Source: Miniimonas arenae
GTDB lineage: Bacteria; Actinomycetota; Actinomycetes; Actinomycetales; Beutenbergiaceae
Direction of reading: 5' to 3'
Length of the DNA: 64,000 nt
Assembly (NCBI RefSeq): GCF_006351005.1
Contig: NZ_VENP01000001.1
Coordinates: 62,001 to 126,000 of the forward strand
In this document: positions 25,360 to 35,512 of the stretch, one piece after another
Numbering within the stretch: the stretch's first letter is position 1
Layout of the letters: the number at the start of each line of letters is the position of its first letter
Program-made: the position numbers and the translations under genes
The notes under the pieces: generated by a model
Told to the model about the DNA's origin: nothing
What the model saw: the letters and a program-made list of their open reading frames with translations, nothing else
Database searches by the model: none

Positions 25360-26049
25360 CCGTGGCCGGACCTCGAGGAGCACGGCGCGGTGGTCCGAGA
25401 CCGGGCGAGCGCCCGCTCCGTGGCCGGCGGCACCAGCCGGACCGGAACCCGCCACCTGCATCCCCCGCACGAGCACCGCGTCGAGGCGGTGCCGCGCGTG
25501 CCGCCCGGCGCCGACCGGGAACGTCGGTGCACCCGCAGGGTCGGCGTCCAGCAGCCCGCCGCCGAGCGCCGTCCAGGCGGGGCCGCCGGGCGGCTCGTTG
25601 AGGTCGCCGGCCAGCACGAGTCGGGGCGCGCCAGCGAACGCGGCCGCGAGGGCGTGCGCCTGGGCGGTGCGCGCGTGCGGCGCGACGTCGAGATGAGCGG
25701 ACGCGACGACGAGAGTCACGCCGTCGTGCCGCACCCGGACCCACGTGGCGCCGCGCGGGTAGGACCACCACCACCCGCGACGCTCCCGCGGGAACCGGAC
25801 CACCCCGGCGCGCCCGGCCTCCGGCGCCGACCGACCAGCCCTCAGGAGCACTGCGAGCCCGGACCGTCCGCCGCCCGAGGCGAGGCGCAGTCCGGCTGCC
25901 CGCGCGGCGAGCCGGAGCACGAGTCGGCCACCCGGCCAGCGCGGACACTCCTGCAGGCACACGACGTCGGCCCTCACCTCGCGCAGCGCGCGCACCACGC
26001 GGACGGGGCCGCCCCGCAGCCCCCACACGTTCCAGGTCAGCACCCGCAC
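25357..26049 (-). CDS. Endonuclease/exonuclease/phosphatase (EEP) family protein
   Basis: 230 residues of the EEP fold (exonuclease III, DNase I and phosphatase relatives). Conserved metal and catalytic motifs: TWNVWGL at the N-terminus, LQECPRWPG with the metal Glu (about 34), SAHLDVAPH, AGDLNEPPGG (about 146) and the C-terminal SDHRAVLLEV. No signal peptide, so probably cytoplasmic; substrate cannot be told. GTG start at 26049 with GAGAAT six bases upstream and no ribosome site. Divergent from the first YbjN gene. Confidence 0.88.
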   Translation of the reverse strand: MRVLTWNVWGLRGGPVRVVRALREVRADVVCLQECPRWPGGRLVLRLAARAAGLRLASGGGRSGLAVLLRAGRSAPEAGRAGVVRFPRERRGWWWSYPRGATWVRVRHDGVTLVVASAHLDVAPHARTAQAHALAAAFAGAPRLVLAGDLNEPPGGPAWTALGGGLLDADPAGAPTFPVGAGRHARHRLDAVLVRGMQVAGSGPAGAAGHGAGARPVSDHRAVLLEVRPR

Positions 26050-26119
26050 CCGGGCATTCTCGCCCCGACCGCCCCGCCCGCCCCGGTCACCCGCGAGGCG
26101 CCGTGCCTACACTCCTGGG

Positions 26120-26959
26120 GTGGGACTCTGGGAGCGGTGGCGACGGCGGCCCGGCGTGCCCGCGCCCGCTCCGGGACCCGCGCACGAACCGCGGCCGGGC
26201 TCGGCGCGCGAGCCCGCGGCGTCCGAGGACCCCCAGCACCGCGCCGGCGCGAGCCCTCGCCCCGAGCAGCCCTCGACGCGTCCCGCGCGGGCCTCGTCCG
26301 ACCCGCCCGGCCCCGGCACCGATCGTCCCGGCACCGATCGTCCGAGCGCCACCGATCCGCCCCCCGGCGTCGCCGAGCACCCCCGTCCTGTCGCGCGCCC
26401 CGTCCCCCCTGCGCGTCCCCAGGGCGCCGGCCCGGCGGGTGCGTCCGCCCCGCGTACGGCGAGGTCGGAGGTCGCGCACGCGCCGCCGTCGGACGTCTCG
26501 GCACGCGCCGGCGCGCCCGCGACGAGCGACCCCGTCCGCCCCGTGACGCGCGAGCGCCTCGCGGAGTCGATGCGCCGGCGGGAGTATCGCTACCTCACCG
26601 ACGAGAACGGCGACGTCTGCGGGCTCTGGGCCTACCGGCTGTTCTCGTTCTACGTGGTGCGCGGCTCGATCCTGCAGGTCCGCGGCCGGTGGTCGCGTCA
26701 GGCCGGGATCGAGCGGCTGTGGGAGGTCCTCGCGTTCACCGACTCCTGGAACGCCACGCACGCCCACCCCAAGGTCTACGTGCGCGTCCTCGACGACGGC
26801 CGCGTGCACGTGCTGACGGAGACGTCCGTGACGATCACCAGCGGCCTCAACGACTCGCAGCTCGACCACCAGGTCGCCGTCGGCCTCGCGGCCGGCACCG
26901 CGGTGTTCGACGCGCTCGACCACCGCTACCCCGACCCCGTCCTCACGGCCGGCGGGTAG
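26120..26959 (+). CDS. YbjN domain-containing protein 1
   Basis: 279 residues. The first 140 are Pro/Ala/Arg/Ser-rich and probably disordered; the rest is a YbjN domain (TRERLAESMRRREYRYLTDE through ALDHRYPDPVL), a fold related to type III secretion chaperones. YbjN proteins are linked to stress and motility in E. coli, but actinobacterial ones are uncharacterised. GTG at 26120; TACACT lies six bases upstream (leaderless). Adjacent to a second YbjN gene eight bp downstream. Confidence 0.85.
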   Translation: MGLWERWRRRPGVPAPAPGPAHEPRPGSAREPAASEDPQHRAGASPRPEQPSTRPARASSDPPGPGTDRPGTDRPSATDPPPGVAEHPRPVARPVPPARPQGAGPAGASAPRTARSEVAHAPPSDVSARAGAPATSDPVRPVTRERLAESMRRREYRYLTDENGDVCGLWAYRLFSFYVVRGSILQVRGRWSRQAGIERLWEVLAFTDSWNATHAHPKVYVRVLDDGRVHVLTETSVTITSGLNDSQLDHQVAVGLAAGTAVFDALDHRYPDPVLTAGG

Positions 26960-26967
26960 GGCCCGAC

Positions 26968-27681
26968 GTGCCGCTGCCCCCGGTCACCCCGGTCACCCCC
27001 GAACGCCTGCGCCGACTCGTCACGCAGCGCGGGGAGTTCGTGCGCGAGATCCCCGAGGGGGTGGTGGGCCAGCACGGCGGTCGCTCCTACCAGCTCGTCC
27101 TCATCGAGTCCGACCTCGTGCTGCGCACGCGGTGGTCGCGACACCTGCCCCCGCAGGCGCGCCGCGGCGCGCTCCAGCTCGTCAACGACTGGAACCGGGA
27201 CCGCATCCTGCCCACCCTGCACACCCAGGCGAGCGACGACGGCGTCTCACTCGTCGCCGTGCACACCACCAGCGTGGCCCTCGGACTCAGCCCGGCGCAG
27301 CTCGCCGAGCTCGTGGACGTCACGCTGTCCGTGACCGGCAACGCGATGTCCGCGCTGGACGGCTCCATCCCGCTCAGTGACGTCATGCCCGACGACGACG
27401 CCCCGATCGACGGGCGCGACGAGCCCGCCGATCTCGGCGACCTCGACGAGATCGGGGACCTCGACGGTCTGGACGACCTCGACATGCTCGACGGCGAGCA
27501 CGAGTCGGGCGACGACGGCGGGCAGCGGGACGAGCCCGACCGGGACGGCACGGACGGGTACGGGCCCGACGAGCTCGAAGCCGACGGGTACGGGCCCGAA
27601 CGGGGCGCGACCGGCACGGCGGACGGAATTGGACCCGCGGACGGCTCGTCCGGCCCGGCCGCGTCGGACGAGCGGACCTAG
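26968..27681 (+). CDS. YbjN domain-containing protein 2, acidic tail
   Basis: 237 residues. YbjN domain at about 1-150 ([36 protein letters not shown]), followed by a strongly acidic 85-residue tail with LDD/LDE repeats ([20 protein letters not shown]) and two DGYGP copies. GTG at 26968, eight bp after the first YbjN gene, so both probably form one transcript. Its TAG stop overlaps the stop of convergent miaB by all but two bases (CTAG at 27678-27681). Confidence 0.85.
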   Translation: MPLPPVTPVTPERLRRLVTQRGEFVREIPEGVVGQHGGRSYQLVLIESDLVLRTRWSRHLPPQARRGALQLVNDWNRDRILPTLHTQASDDGVSLVAVHTTSVALGLSPAQLAELVDVTLSVTGNAMSALDGSIPLSDVMPDDDAPIDGRDEPADLGDLDEIGDLDGLDDLDMLDGEHESGDDGGQRDEPDRDGTDGYGPDELEADGYGPERGATGTADGIGPADGSSGPAASDERT

Positions 27682-29384
27682 CGCGGACCGACGCGGAGCG
27701 TCGGCAGACCGAGCGACACCGGCCCGACGGCCGCCGCGGCGGAGCCGTCGCTCGGCGTGCCGCACGCGTCCCCGCCGTCGCGTCGCAGCTGCCACGCGTC
27801 CCCCGACCGCGTGCGACGCACCCGCAGGGGCGCGCCGTCGGCGACGAGGTGGTGCGGCGCGGCGTGGGTGACCACGGTCGTCACGACGTCCCCGGGGCGC
27901 GGGCGATCCGCCTCTGCCAGGTCGCCGAGGCCCAGGTGCACGAGGCGGTTGTCCCGCGCCCGGCCGGAGACGCGACCCGAGCGGACGTCCTTGCGGCCGT
28001 CGTGCTCCGCGACGAGCACCTCGACCTCGCTCCCCACCAGGGCGTGGTTCTCCTCGGCGCTGACCCGCTCCTGGAGCTCGATCAGGCGTCCGTAGCGCTC
28101 GCTCACCACGGCCGGGTCCAGCGGCGGCAGGTCCGCCGCCGGCGTCCCCGGCCGCGGGGAGTACTGGAAGGTGAAGGCGGCGGAGAACCGCGACGCCTCG
28201 ACGACGTCGAGCGTGGCCTGGAAGTCCTCCTCGGTCTCCCCCGGGAAGCCGACGATGAGGTCGGTGGTGATCGCGGCGTCGGGGATCGCGGCACGGACCC
28301 GGTCCAGGATGCCGAGGAACTTCGCGCTGCGGTAGGAGCGCCGCATGGCCCGCAGCACCCGGTCCGAGCCGGACTGCAGCGGCATGTGCAGGCTCGGCAT
28401 GACGTTCGGGGTCTCGGCCATCGCCGCGATCACGTCGTCGGTGAACGCGGCCGGGTGCGGACTGGTGAACCGCACCCGCTCGAGGCCCTCGATGGGGCCG
28501 CACGCCCGCAGGAGCTTCGCGAACGCGTCCCGCTCGCCGAACGAGACGCCGTAGGAGTTGACGTTCTGGCCGAGCAGCGTGACCTCGATCGCGCCCGCGT
28601 CGACCACCGCCTGCACCTCGGCGAGCACGTCGCCGGGCCGGCGATCGCGCTCCTTGCCGCGCAGGTGCGGGACGATGCAGAACGTGCACGTGTTGTTGCA
28701 GCCCACCGAGATCGACACCCAGCCGGCGTAGACGCTCTCGCGCTTGGTCGGCAGCGTCGAGGGGAAGACCTGGAGCGACTCGTGGATCTCGACCTGTGCG
28801 CTCGCGTTGTGCCGGGCGCGCTCCAGCAGGACGGGCAGTGCGTCGATGTTGTGGGTGCCGAACACGACGTCGACCCACGGCGCACGCGCGACGATGCCGT
28901 CGCGGTCCTGCTGCGCCATGCAGCCGCCGACGGCGATCTGCAGCCCCGGGTTCTCGCGCTTGACGGCCGCGAGCCGGCCGAGGTTGCCGTACAGCCGGGT
29001 CGCGGCGTTCTCGCGGACGGCGCACGTGTTGATGACGACGACGTCGGCGCTCGCGGCGTCCGCGGCGACGTCCGTGCCCGCACCGCCCGGAAGCGCCGGG
29101 ACCATCCCGGCGGCCTCGAGGAGGCCGGCCATCCGCTCCGAGTCGTGCACGTTCATCTGGCACCCGAGGGTGCGGATCACGTACGTCCGGGGCCGGGTCC
29201 AGCGCCCGTCGTGCGCGGCGGTGGTGGCGGGATCGGGTCCGACGGCGGGCACGGTCGCCTCGGCGGACGAGGCGGGCAGTGTCGAGCCGTCCGACCCGTT
29301 CGAGAGGGCCGAGAGCGCTGACAGGGCCGGCACGGCGTGCGGGAGCGCTGCCGGCGGCGCCGCGGTGGGCAGGGTGCTCGTCAC
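27678..29384 (-). CDS. miaB: tRNA-2-methylthio-N6-dimethylallyladenosine synthase
   Basis: Radical-SAM methylthiotransferase acting on the product of MiaA at tRNA A37. N-terminal UPF0004 domain cysteines ([24 protein letters not shown]) hold one 4Fe-4S cluster, and the radical-SAM motif [12 protein letters not shown] (about 226) holds the other; a C-terminal TRAM domain follows. It is 568 residues, long for the family, because of a 65-residue Ala/Ser/Pro-rich N-terminus. GTG at 29384 with TAGACT eight bases upstream (leaderless). Divergent from the glu transporter. Confidence 0.95.
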   Translation of the reverse strand: MTSTLPTAAPPAALPHAVPALSALSALSNGSDGSTLPASSAEATVPAVGPDPATTAAHDGRWTRPRTYVIRTLGCQMNVHDSERMAGLLEAAGMVPALPGGAGTDVAADAASADVVVINTCAVRENAATRLYGNLGRLAAVKRENPGLQIAVGGCMAQQDRDGIVARAPWVDVVFGTHNIDALPVLLERARHNASAQVEIHESLQVFPSTLPTKRESVYAGWVSISVGCNNTCTFCIVPHLRGKERDRRPGDVLAEVQAVVDAGAIEVTLLGQNVNSYGVSFGERDAFAKLLRACGPIEGLERVRFTSPHPAAFTDDVIAAMAETPNVMPSLHMPLQSGSDRVLRAMRRSYRSAKFLGILDRVRAAIPDAAITTDLIVGFPGETEEDFQATLDVVEASRFSAAFTFQYSPRPGTPAADLPPLDPAVVSERYGRLIELQERVSAEENHALVGSEVEVLVAEHDGRKDVRSGRVSGRARDNRLVHLGLGDLAEADRPRPGDVVTTVVTHAAPHHLVADGAPLRVRRTRSGDAWQLRRDGGDACGTPSDGSAAAAVGPVSLGLPTLRVGPR

Positions 29385-29531
29385 GGGGAGACAGTCTAGG
29401 CCGCGACCCGGTCTGGCCCGCCCCGCGCTTTTACCACAGCGTGTGATCGGGCGCAGCCTGCGCGGGGATCGTTTCCGAAATGTGACCGCGGCGCAACTCA
29501 CCCCGTAACGAACGCCGGTTAGGTTGCATGA

Positions 29532-30365
29532 ATGACGACAGAGCAGACGCCCGAGCACGCGCCCGAGCAGACGCCCGCCCCGAGCACCTCGCCGAGCCCG
29601 GCCCCGAGCACGAGTCAGGACGCACCGGCGCGGCCGCTCGTGCACCTCGCCCGGGTGAACAAGCACTTCGGCTCGCTGCACGTGCTGCGGGACATCGACC
29701 TCGACGTCGCCAAGGGCGAGGTCGTCGTCGTGATCGGGCCGTCGGGCTCGGGCAAGTCCACGCTGTGCCGCGCCATCAACCGGCTGGAGACGATCGACGA
29801 CGGCGTGATCGAGCTCGACGGGAAGCCGCTCCCCGCGGAGGGCAAGGAGCTCGCCCGGCTGCGCTCCGACGTCGGGATGGTGTTCCAGTCCTTCAACCTG
29901 TTCGCACACCGGTCGATCCTCGAGAACGTCACGCTCGGGCCGATCAAGGTCCGCAAGGTCAAGCCGAAGGAGGCCAAGGAGCAGGCGATGGCGCTGCTCG
30001 AGCGCGTGGGCGTGGCCTCCCAGGCGGACAAGATGCCGGCGCAGCTGTCCGGCGGGCAGCAGCAGCGCGTCGCGATCGCGCGGGCGCTGGCGATGCGGCC
30101 GAAGGTCATCCTGTTCGACGAGCCGACGTCGGCGCTGGACCCGGAGATGGTCAACGAGGTCCTCGACGTGATGGTGGCCCTGGCCAAGGAGGGCATGACG
30201 ATGATCGTCGTGACCCACGAGATGGGCTTCGCGCGCAAGGCCGCGGACCGCGTGGTGTTCATGTCGGACGGGCAGATCGTCGAGCAGGCCGATCCGGAGA
30301 GCTTCTTCACGAACCCGCAGTCGGGCCGCGCCCGCGACTTCCTCGGCAAGATCCTCACCCACTGA
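29532..30365 (+). CDS. gluA: Amino-acid (glutamate-type) ABC transporter ATP-binding protein
   Basis: 277-residue ATPase of a polar amino-acid importer. Walker [11 protein letters not shown] (about 70), signature [15 protein letters not shown] (about 173), Walker [13 protein letters not shown] (about 193), switch His in [10 protein letters not shown] 35-residue Pro/Thr/Ser-rich extension precedes the domain. Gene order A-B-C-D matches the gluABCD glutamate uptake operon of corynebacteria; glutamate as substrate is inferred. ATG at 29532 with TAGGTT six bases upstream. An 11-bp hairpin follows the gene. Confidence 0.92.
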   Translation: MTTEQTPEHAPEQTPAPSTSPSPAPSTSQDAPARPLVHLARVNKHFGSLHVLRDIDLDVAKGEVVVVIGPSGSGKSTLCRAINRLETIDDGVIELDGKPLPAEGKELARLRSDVGMVFQSFNLFAHRSILENVTLGPIKVRKVKPKEAKEQAMALLERVGVASQADKMPAQLSGGQQQRVAIARALAMRPKVILFDEPTSALDPEMVNEVLDVMVALAKEGMTMIVVTHEMGFARKAADRVVFMSDGQIVEQADPESFFTNPQSGRARDFLGKILTH

Positions 30366-30367
30366 CC

Positions 30368-30397
30368 ACCGGTCGACGACCTGACCCGTCGACCGGT
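30368..30397 (+). promoter_or_regulatory. Intercistronic hairpin gluA-gluB
   Basis: ACCGGTCGACG (30368-30378) pairs perfectly with 30387-30397 across an 8-base loop, starting three bp after the gluA stop. It could attenuate read-through or protect the transcript end. Confidence 0.65.
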
Positions 30398-30456
30398 CGC
30401 CCCGGGAGAACCCCCAGGGCGCCCGTTGCACCGATTGGCACACGAAGGAGCACATG

Positions 30457-31371
30457 ATGCGCAACACCCGAGTGACGATCGTCGGCCTGGCCGCGGTCGC
30501 CGCGATGACTCTCGCGGCCTGTACGTCCGACGCAGGAACCACCCCCGAGGAGACCTCAGCCGCCGGTGAGGCGACGGCGGTCGCCACCGACGACGCGAGC
30601 GGCGACGCCGCCGCTGCCGACTGCTCCGGCGGGGACGGGACGCTTCGGATCGGCATCAAGTTCGACCAGCCCGGTCTCGGCTTCCAGGACGGCTCGACGT
30701 ACACCGGCTTCGACGTCGACGTCGCGAAGTACGTCGCCTGCCAGCTCGGCTACGCCGAGGACCAGATCGAGTTCGTCTCCTCGCCGTCGGCCCAGCGCGA
30801 GAACCTGCTGCAGACGGGCCAGGTCGACATGATCTTCGCGACCTACTCGATCACGGACGCCCGCAAGGAGGTCGTCGACTTCGCCGGCCCGTACTTCGTC
30901 GCAGGCCAGGACCTGCTCGTGCGCGCGGACGACGACTCGATCACCGGCCCGGAGGACCTCGAGGGCAAGAACCTCTGCTCGGTCACCGGCTCGACGTCGG
31001 CGCAGAAGATCAAGGACAACTACGCCACGGGCGTCAACCTGCTCGAGCAGCCCGGCTACGCCGACTGCGTCACCGTGCTCGAGTCGGGCCAGGTCGACGC
31101 CGTGACGACGGACGACATCATCCTCGCCGGCCTCGCCGCCACGCCCGCCAACCAGGGCAAGTTCAAGGTCGTCGGCAACCCGTTCTCCGAGGAGAACTAC
31201 GGCGTCGGCCTGCCCAAGGGCAGCACCGAGCGGTGCGAGGAGATCAACGCCGCGATCACCGAGATGATCGACTCCGGCGCGTGGGAGGAGGCGGTCACGG
31301 CCAACACCGAGGGCACGGGCTACACGCCCAACGCGGACCTCAACCCGCCGACCCCGGCTGCCTGCGCCTGA
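30457..31371 (+). CDS. gluB: Glutamate-type ABC transporter substrate-binding lipoprotein
   Basis: 304-residue extracytoplasmic binding protein anchored by a lipid on Cys22 (lipobox LAAC after a short signal peptide). A Thr/Ala-rich linker leads into the type 2 periplasmic-binding fold: [28 protein letters not shown], and [20 protein letters not shown], all typical of polar amino-acid binders. ATG at 30457 (or 30454, ATGATG) with GAAGGAGCAC upstream. It is flanked by two strong intercistronic hairpins, which usually allow more binding protein than permease. Confidence 0.93.
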   Translation: MRNTRVTIVGLAAVAAMTLAACTSDAGTTPEETSAAGEATAVATDDASGDAAAADCSGGDGTLRIGIKFDQPGLGFQDGSTYTGFDVDVAKYVACQLGYAEDQIEFVSSPSAQRENLLQTGQVDMIFATYSITDARKEVVDFAGPYFVAGQDLLVRADDDSITGPEDLEGKNLCSVTGSTSAQKIKDNYATGVNLLEQPGYADCVTVLESGQVDAVTTDDIILAGLAATPANQGKFKVVGNPFSEENYGVGLPKGSTERCEEINAAITEMIDSGAWEEAVTANTEGTGYTPNADLNPPTPAACA

Positions 31372-31380
31372 CCTGACCCG

Positions 31381-31430
31381 TCCGGGGTCGGGGCGCGCGC
31401 CGTCGACCGGCAGCGCGCCCCGGCCCCGGA
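31381..31430 (+). promoter_or_regulatory. Large intercistronic hairpin gluB-gluC
   Basis: 18-bp stem with a single G-U pair: 31381-31398 (TCCGGGGTCGGGGCGCGC) with 31413-31430, loop of 14 bases. It begins 9 bp after gluB and ends 23 bp before gluC. Confidence 0.8.
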
Positions 31431-31453
31431 CCCCCGCCTGACCAGGAGGGCAC

Positions 31454-32140
31454 GTGAGCCTGTTCGAGCAGATCGGCTTCCTCTTCACGAGCTACGACAT
31501 CCCCGCCGCGTTCTGGGTGAACATCCAGCTCTCGTTCTGGGCCGCCATCGGCGCGCTCGTGATCGGGACCGTGCTCGGGCTCATGCGCGTCTCCCCCGTG
31601 CCCTCGCTGCGCTGGCTGGGCACGAGCTACGTCACACTGCTGCGCAACACCCCGCTCACGGTGATCATGCTGTTCCTCGTGCTCGGCGTCTGGGGTCAGC
31701 TCAAGATCGAGCTCGCGCCGGACTTCAACACGAACTTCTTCCTGTTCGCGATCGTGGGCCTGGCGATCTACCACGCGGCCTTCGTCTGTGAGGCCGTGCG
31801 GTCCGGCATCAACACCGTGCCCCTCGGCCAGGCGGAGGCTGCGCGGGCGATCGGCCTGTCGTTCCTGCCCGCGGCGCGACTGGTGCTGCTTCCCCAGGCC
31901 GTCCGCGGCGCCGTCGCCCCGCTGGGAAACGTCCTCATCGCCCTGATCAAGAACTCGACCGTCGCCGCCGCGGCGAGCGTGGCCACGGAGACCTCCTCGG
32001 TGATGAAGACGATGATCGAGTTCAACGGCAACATGACGGTGCTGATCTTCATGATCTTCGCCCTCGGCTACGTCATCCTCGTGGTCCCGATCGGCCTGCT
32101 CACCACCTGGGGCTCGCGTCGGCTGGCGGTGTCCCGATGA
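31454..32140 (+). CDS. gluC: Amino-acid ABC transporter permease (GluC-like)
   Basis: 228-residue inner-membrane permease with about five spans and the polar amino-acid permease (HisM family) signature: LLRNTPLTVIMLF and the EAA loop GLSFLPAARLVLLPQAVRGA (about 133-152) that docks on the ATPase. GTG at 31454 after AGGAGGGCAC. Its stop overlaps the start of gluD by four bases (ATGA). Confidence 0.93.
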   Translation: MSLFEQIGFLFTSYDIPAAFWVNIQLSFWAAIGALVIGTVLGLMRVSPVPSLRWLGTSYVTLLRNTPLTVIMLFLVLGVWGQLKIELAPDFNTNFFLFAIVGLAIYHAAFVCEAVRSGINTVPLGQAEAARAIGLSFLPAARLVLLPQAVRGAVAPLGNVLIALIKNSTVAAAASVATETSSVMKTMIEFNGNMTVLIFMIFALGYVILVVPIGLLTTWGSRRLAVSR

Positions 32141-33015
32141 GCGGCGCGGTCCTCTTCGACACCCCGGGTCCCCGCGCCCGGCGCAACACCCTCGTCGCGA
32201 ACGCCGTCGGCGGCGTCGTGCTGGTCGGCATCGTCGTCCTCGTGCTGTGGAAGCTCGGGCAGGAGGGCCAGCTCGAGGCCAGCCGCTGGACGTCGCTGCT
32301 CACCTCCGCCGCGTGGGTCAACTACTTCCTCCCCGGACTGCAGAACACGGTCGTCGCGGCGCTGTACGCCGTCGTGCTGTCCATGGCGTTCGGCCTGTTC
32401 TTCGGCCTGGGCCGGCTCGCCCCCTACGCGTGGGTGCGGTGGGTCGCGGGCACCGTCGTGGAGTTCTTCCGCGCGGTCCCGGTGCTGCTCATGATGATCG
32501 CGCTGTGGCTCGGCCTGGGCTTCGCCAAGGTCGTGCCCGCCCCGCAGATCCCGCTCGTCGCCGTCGTCGTCGCGCTCACGCTCTACAACGGCTCGGTGAT
32601 CGCCGAGCTCGTGCGCTCGGGCGTGCACGGCCTGCCGAAGGGTCAGCGGGAGGCCGCGGCCGCGATCGGTATGACCCACACCCAGTCGCTGCGCCTCGTG
32701 GAGTTGCCGCAGGCCCTCATCGCGATGCTGCCGTCGCTGGTCTCCCAGTTCGTCATCATCCTCAAGGACTCCGCGCTGGGGTACATCGTCACGTTCAACG
32801 AGCTGCTGCAGCTGTCCCGCCAGTTCGGCGCCGCGAACGGCAACATGCTGCAGTCGCTCGCGCTGTGCGCGGCGATCTTCATCACCATCAACTGGCTGCT
32901 GACCCGGTTCGCGGACTGGGTCGCCACGCGGCTCTCCCACCGCACGTCCGGCCGCACGACGCCGCACGTGGCCCCGCCGCCCGGCGCCGAGCGCGAGGAG
33001 CAGGTCGCGGCCTGA
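32137..33015 (+). CDS. gluD: Amino-acid ABC transporter permease (GluD-like)
   Basis: 292-residue partner permease. HisM-type signature: FFRAVPVLLMMIALWLGLGF, then EAA loop GMTHTQSLRLVELPQALIA (about 175-193). Five to six spans, with a cytoplasmic C-terminal tail rich in Pro and Glu. ATG overlaps the gluC stop (ATGA), so the two permeases are translationally coupled and probably form a heterodimer. Confidence 0.93.
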   Translation: MSGAVLFDTPGPRARRNTLVANAVGGVVLVGIVVLVLWKLGQEGQLEASRWTSLLTSAAWVNYFLPGLQNTVVAALYAVVLSMAFGLFFGLGRLAPYAWVRWVAGTVVEFFRAVPVLLMMIALWLGLGFAKVVPAPQIPLVAVVVALTLYNGSVIAELVRSGVHGLPKGQREAAAAIGMTHTQSLRLVELPQALIAMLPSLVSQFVIILKDSALGYIVTFNELLQLSRQFGAANGNMLQSLALCAAIFITINWLLTRFADWVATRLSHRTSGRTTPHVAPPPGAEREEQVAA

Positions 33016-33233
33016 GCGGGCCGGCGGTCCGGCTGGCCCATCGGTTGCGCCGCGCGGCTCGCCGTGCAGCCCCGCCATCGTGTGCGCGCCTGTGCCCCCC
33101 GCGCGGAAGTCCCGTCGCCCGAACTCGTTCTCACAGGTCTCGACTCTGCCCGAAAGGCGCTGGAACGGACCGGGTGGGGCTCCTACTCTCGGTCTGCCTC
33201 ACCTTCGCCTCCCTGTCACGGAAGAGTCTGCTC

Positions 33234-33659
33234 ATGGTGACGACCACCTGGCTCTCACGCCGGCCGCGATCCGCTCGGTCCGCCCGCACCGCCGCGCGGA
33301 CCTCCGTCGCCGCAGCCTGTGCCGTGCTGATCCTGGCGGGCTGCAGCTCGCCGTCGGGCTCGGACACCGAACCCACCGCGACCGCGGCCGCGCCGACCTC
33401 CGCCGCGTCGGGCTCGGGTGAGGCGGACTGCTCGGCCGAGTCGATCGCCTCGGCGCTTCCGGAGGGTTCGGAGGTGGTGAAGTTCGACTGCGCCGACGTC
33501 AGCGGCACCGAGTGGGCCGCGGCGAGCGTCAACCCCGGGCCGACCGTGTTCTTCCTGCAGTGGGAGAGCGACGGCTGGAAGGCGGAGACCTCCGACGAGG
33601 TCTGCGGCACCGCGTCCGCCGGCCTGCCCGAGGTGCTCCTGTCCTACTGCCCGAGCTAG
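33234..33659 (+). CDS. Putative lipoprotein of unknown function
   Basis: 141 residues. Arg-rich N-terminus, hydrophobic stretch and lipobox LAGC with acylated Cys37, then a 25-residue Ser/Thr/Ala linker and a small domain of about 75 residues with four cysteines (DCSAES, DCADV, VCGTAS, YCPS) that could form two disulfides. I recognise no family. A -10-like TACTCT is at 33184-33189 and a GGAAGAG lies before the ATG. It is 218 bp after gluD, so probably a separate transcript. Confidence 0.75.
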   Translation: MVTTTWLSRRPRSARSARTAARTSVAAACAVLILAGCSSPSGSDTEPTATAAAPTSAASGSGEADCSAESIASALPEGSEVVKFDCADVSGTEWAAASVNPGPTVFFLQWESDGWKAETSDEVCGTASAGLPEVLLSYCPS

Positions 33660-33741
33660 CTCCGTGGGGTCGGTGGCTCGATCCCGGGGATGCCGGTAGC
33701 GGCGCGAGCGGTCCGGCGACCTCCGCGCCGAGGATCTCGCG

Positions 33742-34464
33742 TCAGCGCGACTCGTCGACCTCGTCCGGCCAGGCGTCGTCGGCTCGCTCGAGGTCGACGG
33801 CGAGCGCGGGCTCGCCCGCCGCCTGCTCGTCGAGCACCTCGGCCACGATGCGCAGCGCGGCCCCGGGCGGGTGCCCCTTGCGCGCCAGCACGCCCACCAG
33901 GCGACGCATCCGGGTCTCTCGCGGCAGGTGTGCGGTGGCCCGTGCCCGGCGTCGCACGAGGTCTCGCGCCACGGCGTCCTCGTCCTCCCGATCGACGGCG
34001 GCGAGGGCGACCTCCGCCGTCTCCCGGTCGATGCCCTTACGGGCGAGCTCCTGCGCGAGCGCGCGCCGGGCAAGGCCACGCTCGGTGTGCCGGGTCCGCA
34101 CGAGGATCGCGGCGTACTCGGCGTCGTCGATCAGGCCGACCTCCTCGAACCGGTCGAGCACCCGCTCGGCGACGCCCTCCGGGACGTCCTTGCGCGCCAT
34201 CGCCTCGGCGAGCTGCGCCCGGGACCGGGGCGAGGTGGTCAGCAGCCGCAGGGCGATCGACCGGGCGACCTGCTCCTGGTCCGGCTCGTGGTCCTCGGCC
34301 GCCGCACCGACGGCCGGCGGCTCGGTGGCTCGGCGGGAGGTGCCGCGGCCACCGTGCCCGCCCCGGCCGCCACGCCCCGTGGCGGCCGCGGGGCGGTCGG
34401 CTGTTCGGGCGGGTGTGCCGGGAGCACCCGGCCCACCCGTGGGCTCAGAAGTCGACGGGTGCAC
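33742..34464 (-). CDS. recX: Regulatory protein RecX
   Basis: 240 residues; inhibits RecA filament extension. The conserved part starts near residue 65 with [20 protein letters not shown] and continues through the three-helix RecX repeats ([39 protein letters not shown]). The first 60 residues are Gly/Arg/Pro-rich. Only one possible start, a GTG at 34464, which overlaps the last 20 bp of recA, implies translational coupling and keeps RecX low relative to RecA. Confidence 0.9.
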   Translation of the reverse strand: MHPSTSEPTGGPGAPGTPARTADRPAAATGRGGRGGHGGRGTSRRATEPPAVGAAAEDHEPDQEQVARSIALRLLTTSPRSRAQLAEAMARKDVPEGVAERVLDRFEEVGLIDDAEYAAILVRTRHTERGLARRALAQELARKGIDRETAEVALAAVDREDEDAVARDLVRRRARATAHLPRETRMRRLVGVLARKGHPPGAALRIVAEVLDEQAAGEPALAVDLERADDAWPDEVDESR

Positions 34465-35512
34465 CGTCGAGCTCGGAGGCGTCGTCGGGCACGGCCACGC
34501 CGATCCCCAGCTTGGTCTTGATCTTCTGCTCGATCTCGTTCGCGAGCTCGGGGTTGTCGATGAGGAACTTGCGGGCGTTCTCCTTGCCCTGACCCAGCTG
34601 GTCGCCCTCGTACGTGTACCAGGCGCCGGACTTGCGCACGATGCCCTCGTCCACGCCCATGTCGATGATGCCGCCCTCACGGGAGATGCCGCGCCCGTAG
34701 AGGATGTCGAACTCGGCCTGCTTGAAGGGCGGGGCCATCTTGTTCTTCACGACCTTGACCCGCGTGCGGTTGCCGACCGGCTCGCTGCCCTCCTTGAGGG
34801 TCTCGATCCGGCGGACGTCCAGGCGCACGGAGGCGTAGAACTTCAGCGCCTTGCCGCCCGTGGTGGTCTCGGGCGAGCCGAAGAACACGCCGATCTTCTC
34901 GCGGAGCTGGTTGATGAAGATCGCCGTGGTGCCCGAGGAGGACAGCGCACCGGTGAGCTTGCGCAGCGCCTGCGACATGAGGCGCGCCTGCAGGCCGACG
35001 TGGCTGTCCCCCATCTCGCCCTCGATCTCGGCCTTCGGCACGAGGGCCGCGACCGAGTCGATGACGATGACGTCGAGGGCACCCGAGCGGATGAGGGAGT
35101 CGGCGATCTCGAGCGCCTGCTCGCCCGTGTCCGGCTGGGACACGTACAGCGAGTCGGTGTCGACGCCGAGCTTCTTCGCGTACTCGGGGTCCAGCGCGTG
35201 CTCGGCATCGATGAACGCCGCGATGCCGCCGAGTCGCTGGGCGTTGGCGACGGCGTGCAGCGCCACCGTGGTCTTTCCCGAGCTCTCCGGGCCGTAGATC
35301 TCGATGATCCGGCCACGCGGCAGTCCGCCGATGCCGAGCGCGACGTCCAGCGCGATGGAGCTCGTCGGGATGACGGCGACGGGCGGGCGCGTGTCGTCAC
35401 CCAGCTGCATCACCGACCCCTTGCCGAACTGGCGCTCGATCTGGCCGAGCGCGGCCTCGAGGGCCTTGAGCTTGTCGGGGGCACCCGACCGGTTACCGGG
35501 CTGAGCGGGCAT
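34445..35512 (-). CDS. recA: Recombinase RecA
   Basis: 355 residues; strand exchange, and co-protease for LexA cleavage. Walker [14 protein letters not shown] (about 72), the [11 protein letters not shown] motif, the LexA-cleavage and loop segments [20 protein letters not shown], and [15 protein letters not shown]. No intein. ATG at 35512 behind GAAGGAGTGACC. Its 238-bp upstream gap holds a LexA box and a -10 element, with DUF3046 before it and recX after it, the usual actinobacterial order. Confidence 0.98.
   Translation of the reverse strand: MPAQPGNRSGAPDKLKALEAALGQIERQFGKGSVMQLGDDTRPPVAVIPTSSIALDVALGIGGLPRGRIIEIYGPESSGKTTVALHAVANAQRLGGIAAFIDAEHALDPEYAKKLGVDTDSLYVSQPDTGEQALEIADSLIRSGALDVIVIDSVAALVPKAEIEGEMGDSHVGLQARLMSQALRKLTGALSSSGTTAIFINQLREKIGVFFGSPETTTGGKALKFYASVRLDVRRIETLKEGSEPVGNRTRVKVVKNKMAPPFKQAEFDILYGRGISREGGIIDMGVDEGIVRKSGAWYTYEGDQLGQGKENARKFLIDNPELANEIEQKIKTKLGIGVAVPDDASELDGAPVDF

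Noticed and set aside
29440-29531. CRP/GlxR-type site upstream of gluA
   Set aside because: TGTGA half-sites are present at two places but no TCACA partner at the proper spacing.
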